From assembly GCA_946811185.2 (NCBI GenBank), contig OX328106.1, positions 26,720,426 to 26,784,425 of the forward strand: a DNA stretch of 64,000 nt, given 5' to 3'. The position numbers and the translations under genes are program-made. The DNA comes from Hippopus hippopus. Lineage: Eukaryota > Mollusca > Bivalvia > Cardiida > Cardiidae. The notes under the pieces are model-generated. The model did not search any database and was not told where the DNA came from. It saw only the letters and a list, made by a program, of their open reading frames with translations. Positions 63,661 to 64,000 of the stretch are shown in pieces (positions within the stretch are counted from its first letter, which is position 1; each line of letters starts with the position of its first letter).

Positions 63661-63804
63661 GTTGTACGGTCAGGTGGCAGGGGACTTGGAAACTTGTTCA
63701 CGGCTGTGGTGAATCATGTCGCCATCTCGCCTTCGGCTCGGGGCGACATGATTCACCACAGCCGTGAACAAGTTTCCAAGTCCCCTGCCACCTGACCGTA
63801 CAAC
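63661..63804. repeat. Perfect snapback hairpin, 63-bp arms
   Basis: 63661-63723 and 63742-63804 are exact reverse complements by eye (GTTGTACGGTCAGGTGGCAG ... CATGTCGCC / GGCGACATG ... CTGCCACCTGACCGTACAAC). The 18-bp spacer ATCTCGCCTTCGGCTCGG is itself a small hairpin; on the other strand it reads GAGCCGAAGGCGAG. Confidence 0.95.
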
Positions 63805-63924
63805 TAATAATGTCCACTGGCTGCCAAAGTTTGGCCTTTTCAGCGCCTAATATAAAAAAAAAAAACTAGACCTATTTTGACGGCTGAAAATACAAACAAC
63901 TGGAACTTAGAAGAAAGATTTATA

Positions 63925-64000
63925 TCTCATAGGCTTGACTGAAAAGGCAAACGGTATAGGTCCAAGGTCCGACTGGACATTCTGTACAATCTGATCCTGA
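63925..64000 (+). mobile_element. Family D variant, cut by the window edge
   Basis: CAAACGGTATAGGTCCAAGG; TCCGACTGGACATTCTGTAC; AATCTGATCCTGA. The right half lies outside the window. Confidence 0.5.

Noticed and set aside
1..64000. CRISPR array or bacterial operon
   Set aside because: Regular repeats here are minisatellites and element interiors; introns, SINEs and mariner show an animal genome.

Overview
This is an AT-rich, intron-bearing, repeat-saturated piece of animal nuclear DNA, most likely from a bivalve mollusc. The evidence is a multi-exon opsin gene with GT/AG introns, tRNA-derived SINEs, mariner and Tc1-like relics, LINE and Penelope-like coding relics, and dense foldback elements of the kinds I associate with heterodont bivalve genomes. 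The species call is inference. There is no prokaryotic gene organisation, and a 200-N assembly gap lies at 54832-55031.

The one clearly functional gene is an opsin (visual-pigment-type GPCR) on the + strand, in three recognised coding exons spread over 22 kb: exon 1 37688-38338 (TM1-TM5), exon 2 52718-52826 (third cytoplasmic loop and start of TM6) and exon 3 59382-59656 or 59746 (TM6, TM7 with the retinal lysine, C-tail). The splice phases (0, then 1) join into one open frame. The introns are 14.4 kb and 6.6 kb and are packed with transposable elements. The protein keeps the retinal lysine, the extracellular disulphide cysteines, CWxP and NPxxY. It lacks the usual TM2 aspartate, the TM4 tryptophan and the acidic residue of D/ERY. 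A second candidate coding piece, on the minus strand at 24540-24789, looks like the last exon of an unrecognised gene with a polyadenylation signal behind it.

Layout. 1-12 kb: a minisatellite, short TTAA-flanked foldback elements, tRNA-SINEs, Tc1 relics. 12-20 kb: long hairpins (snapbacks), an 872-bp repeat (family G), a decayed mariner. 20-32 kb: many TTAA elements, a LINE 3' coding relic, GC-tipped foldbacks, the minus-strand exon candidate. 32-34.4 kb: a nested, tandem-repeat-rich element with paired subterminal inverted repeats, like a Helitron2/HINE. 34.8-36.2 kb: mariner copy 1. 36.3-37 kb: foldback element I. 37.6-59.7 kb: the opsin gene with repeat-filled introns, including a second copy of G and an inverted second copy of I. 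60-64 kb: another HINE-like array, a GIY-YIG (Penelope-like) relic cut by mariner copy 2, and a perfect 63-bp-arm hairpin.

Names used for families: A = ~220-bp TTAA element with a GCTGGTAACCAGC tip; B = ~260-bp element with TGAGCCATGCTCTG ends; C = ~270-bp element with GGCCTGCAACACGCG ends; D = ~210-bp TTAA element with a TGATC..GATCA palindrome; E = tRNA-derived SINE; L = ~120-bp TTAA element; HINE-like = AGCTC... elements. The wider theme is that many unrelated families end or fold on very similar short GC-rich mini-hairpins, and that several families share TTAA target sites.
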